From Coriaria nepalensis (Eukaryota; Streptophyta; Magnoliopsida; Cucurbitales; Coriariaceae): a stretch of 64,000 nucleotides of DNA. Positions 63,332 to 64,000 of the stretch are shown piece by piece (the stretch's first letter is position 1; each line of letters opens with the position of its first letter). The notes beneath the pieces were generated by a model that ran no database searches, was not told the origin of the DNA, and worked only from the letters and a program-made list of their open reading frames with translations. The translations under genes and the position numbers were made by a program. The stretch covers positions 7,855,501 through 7,919,500 of the forward strand of contig CP114488.1 in NCBI GenBank assembly GCA_027186245.1, in the 5' to 3' direction.

Positions 63332-64000
63332 GTCTCAAATTTCAATTGATAAGAAAAGTTTGAGTAGATGCTAACAATACCTTAAACATAGAATGATGTA
63401 ATTACCATTAGAGCAATTTGTTACTTACCATAAAAATGGTTTAACAAATAGACGTGGATTCACATTTTTTACCAGAAACGAAAACGAAAAAGAAAAGAAA
63501 GGAATCCTTATGAGGCTTCTGATTTTAAATTTAATCTCGATTATTATTATAGTAATCATATTATCAATATTAATATCTTAATCGATAATTGAAATTAATA
63601 TCAAGACTTGAATTCTCATTTGGAATTAAGATTTTTTATCTATTTCAAATATATTTTAAAAATAATTATTGAAGCGGTTGTTATTAAGATTTAGATTGTA
63701 AATAATAAAAATGAATAATAAAAAAATAAAACTTAATTAAAGTGTGAATTAAATTATAAAATCTATTATTAACTTCTAAAAATATTAGTGTTATTATTAA
63801 TATTCACATAATTTAGATGTGATTTTTTTTTTTTATAAATTTTATCTTGACAACTGAAATAAAATATTTTAAAATTTTTAACAACGAAATTAAAAGTTCA
63901 AGAATAAAAAAAAATAAAAAATAAAATAAAAACTTAGGAATAAAAGTTATAATAAGTTAGGACTTTTGTATATTTTACATTCAGTTTTTTTTTTTTTTTT
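63332..64000. other. A+T-rich intergenic DNA
   Basis: No ORF, RNA gene or clear repeat family; the sequence ends in a poly-T run at the window edge. Confidence 0.5.

Overview
This is a nuclear genomic window from a flowering plant, almost certainly a eudicot. The genes are intron-rich with plant GT-AG boundaries, the intergenic DNA is A+T-rich, and plant transposons (hAT, Ty1-copia, MITE/foldback) and an endogenous pararetrovirus relic are present. The species cannot be named from the sequence alone.

Region 1 (1 to about 34.3 kb) is a head-to-tail array of a unit of 3,418 or 3,419 bp. Ten junction-to-junction units lie in the window and the array continues off its left edge. Each unit is a chimera: intron sequence and the last coding exon of an acyl-CoA thioesterase 13-like (hotdog) gene, then intergenic DNA, then the promoter, 5'UTR and first 70 coding bases of the TTC27 gene, cut at the same base every time. 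Each unit also carries a long hairpin MITE, a degenerate repeat of about 31 bp and a SINE-like segment. I found only three SNPs and one homopolymer difference between units. The last unit runs into the intact TTC27 gene, and identity drops abruptly at about 33,886 in that gene's promoter.

Region 2 (34.2-44.1 kb, + strand) is a complete 20-exon TTC27/tetratricopeptide-repeat gene (916 codons, reconstructed in frame). Its last intron appears to use a GC-AG boundary.

Region 3 (44.6-52 kb) is accessory DNA. It holds a 757-bp hAT-type element with a perfect 8-bp target-site duplication, a decayed Caulimoviridae relic (primer-binding site, movement-protein and coat-protein remnants) split by a minus-strand copia fragment, a candidate two-exon cysteine-rich secreted peptide gene, a 73-codon gene with a TATA box, and a foldback element of about 860 bp.

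Region 4 (52.4-62.6 kb) holds three housekeeping genes, all on the minus strand. They are an RPRD1-like CID-domain protein (7 exons, 495 aa), the shared RNA polymerase subunit RPB8/RPABC3 (4 coding exons, 146 aa) and plastid coproporphyrinogen III oxidase (8 exons, 410 aa). The first two both concern RNA polymerase II; the third is a heme/chlorophyll pathway enzyme. A second cysteine-rich exon remnant, with cysteine spacing like the first, lies at 63.0-63.2 kb.

Exon boundaries were assigned by hand from splice consensus, reading-frame continuity and remembered family similarity. No alignment or database search was run.
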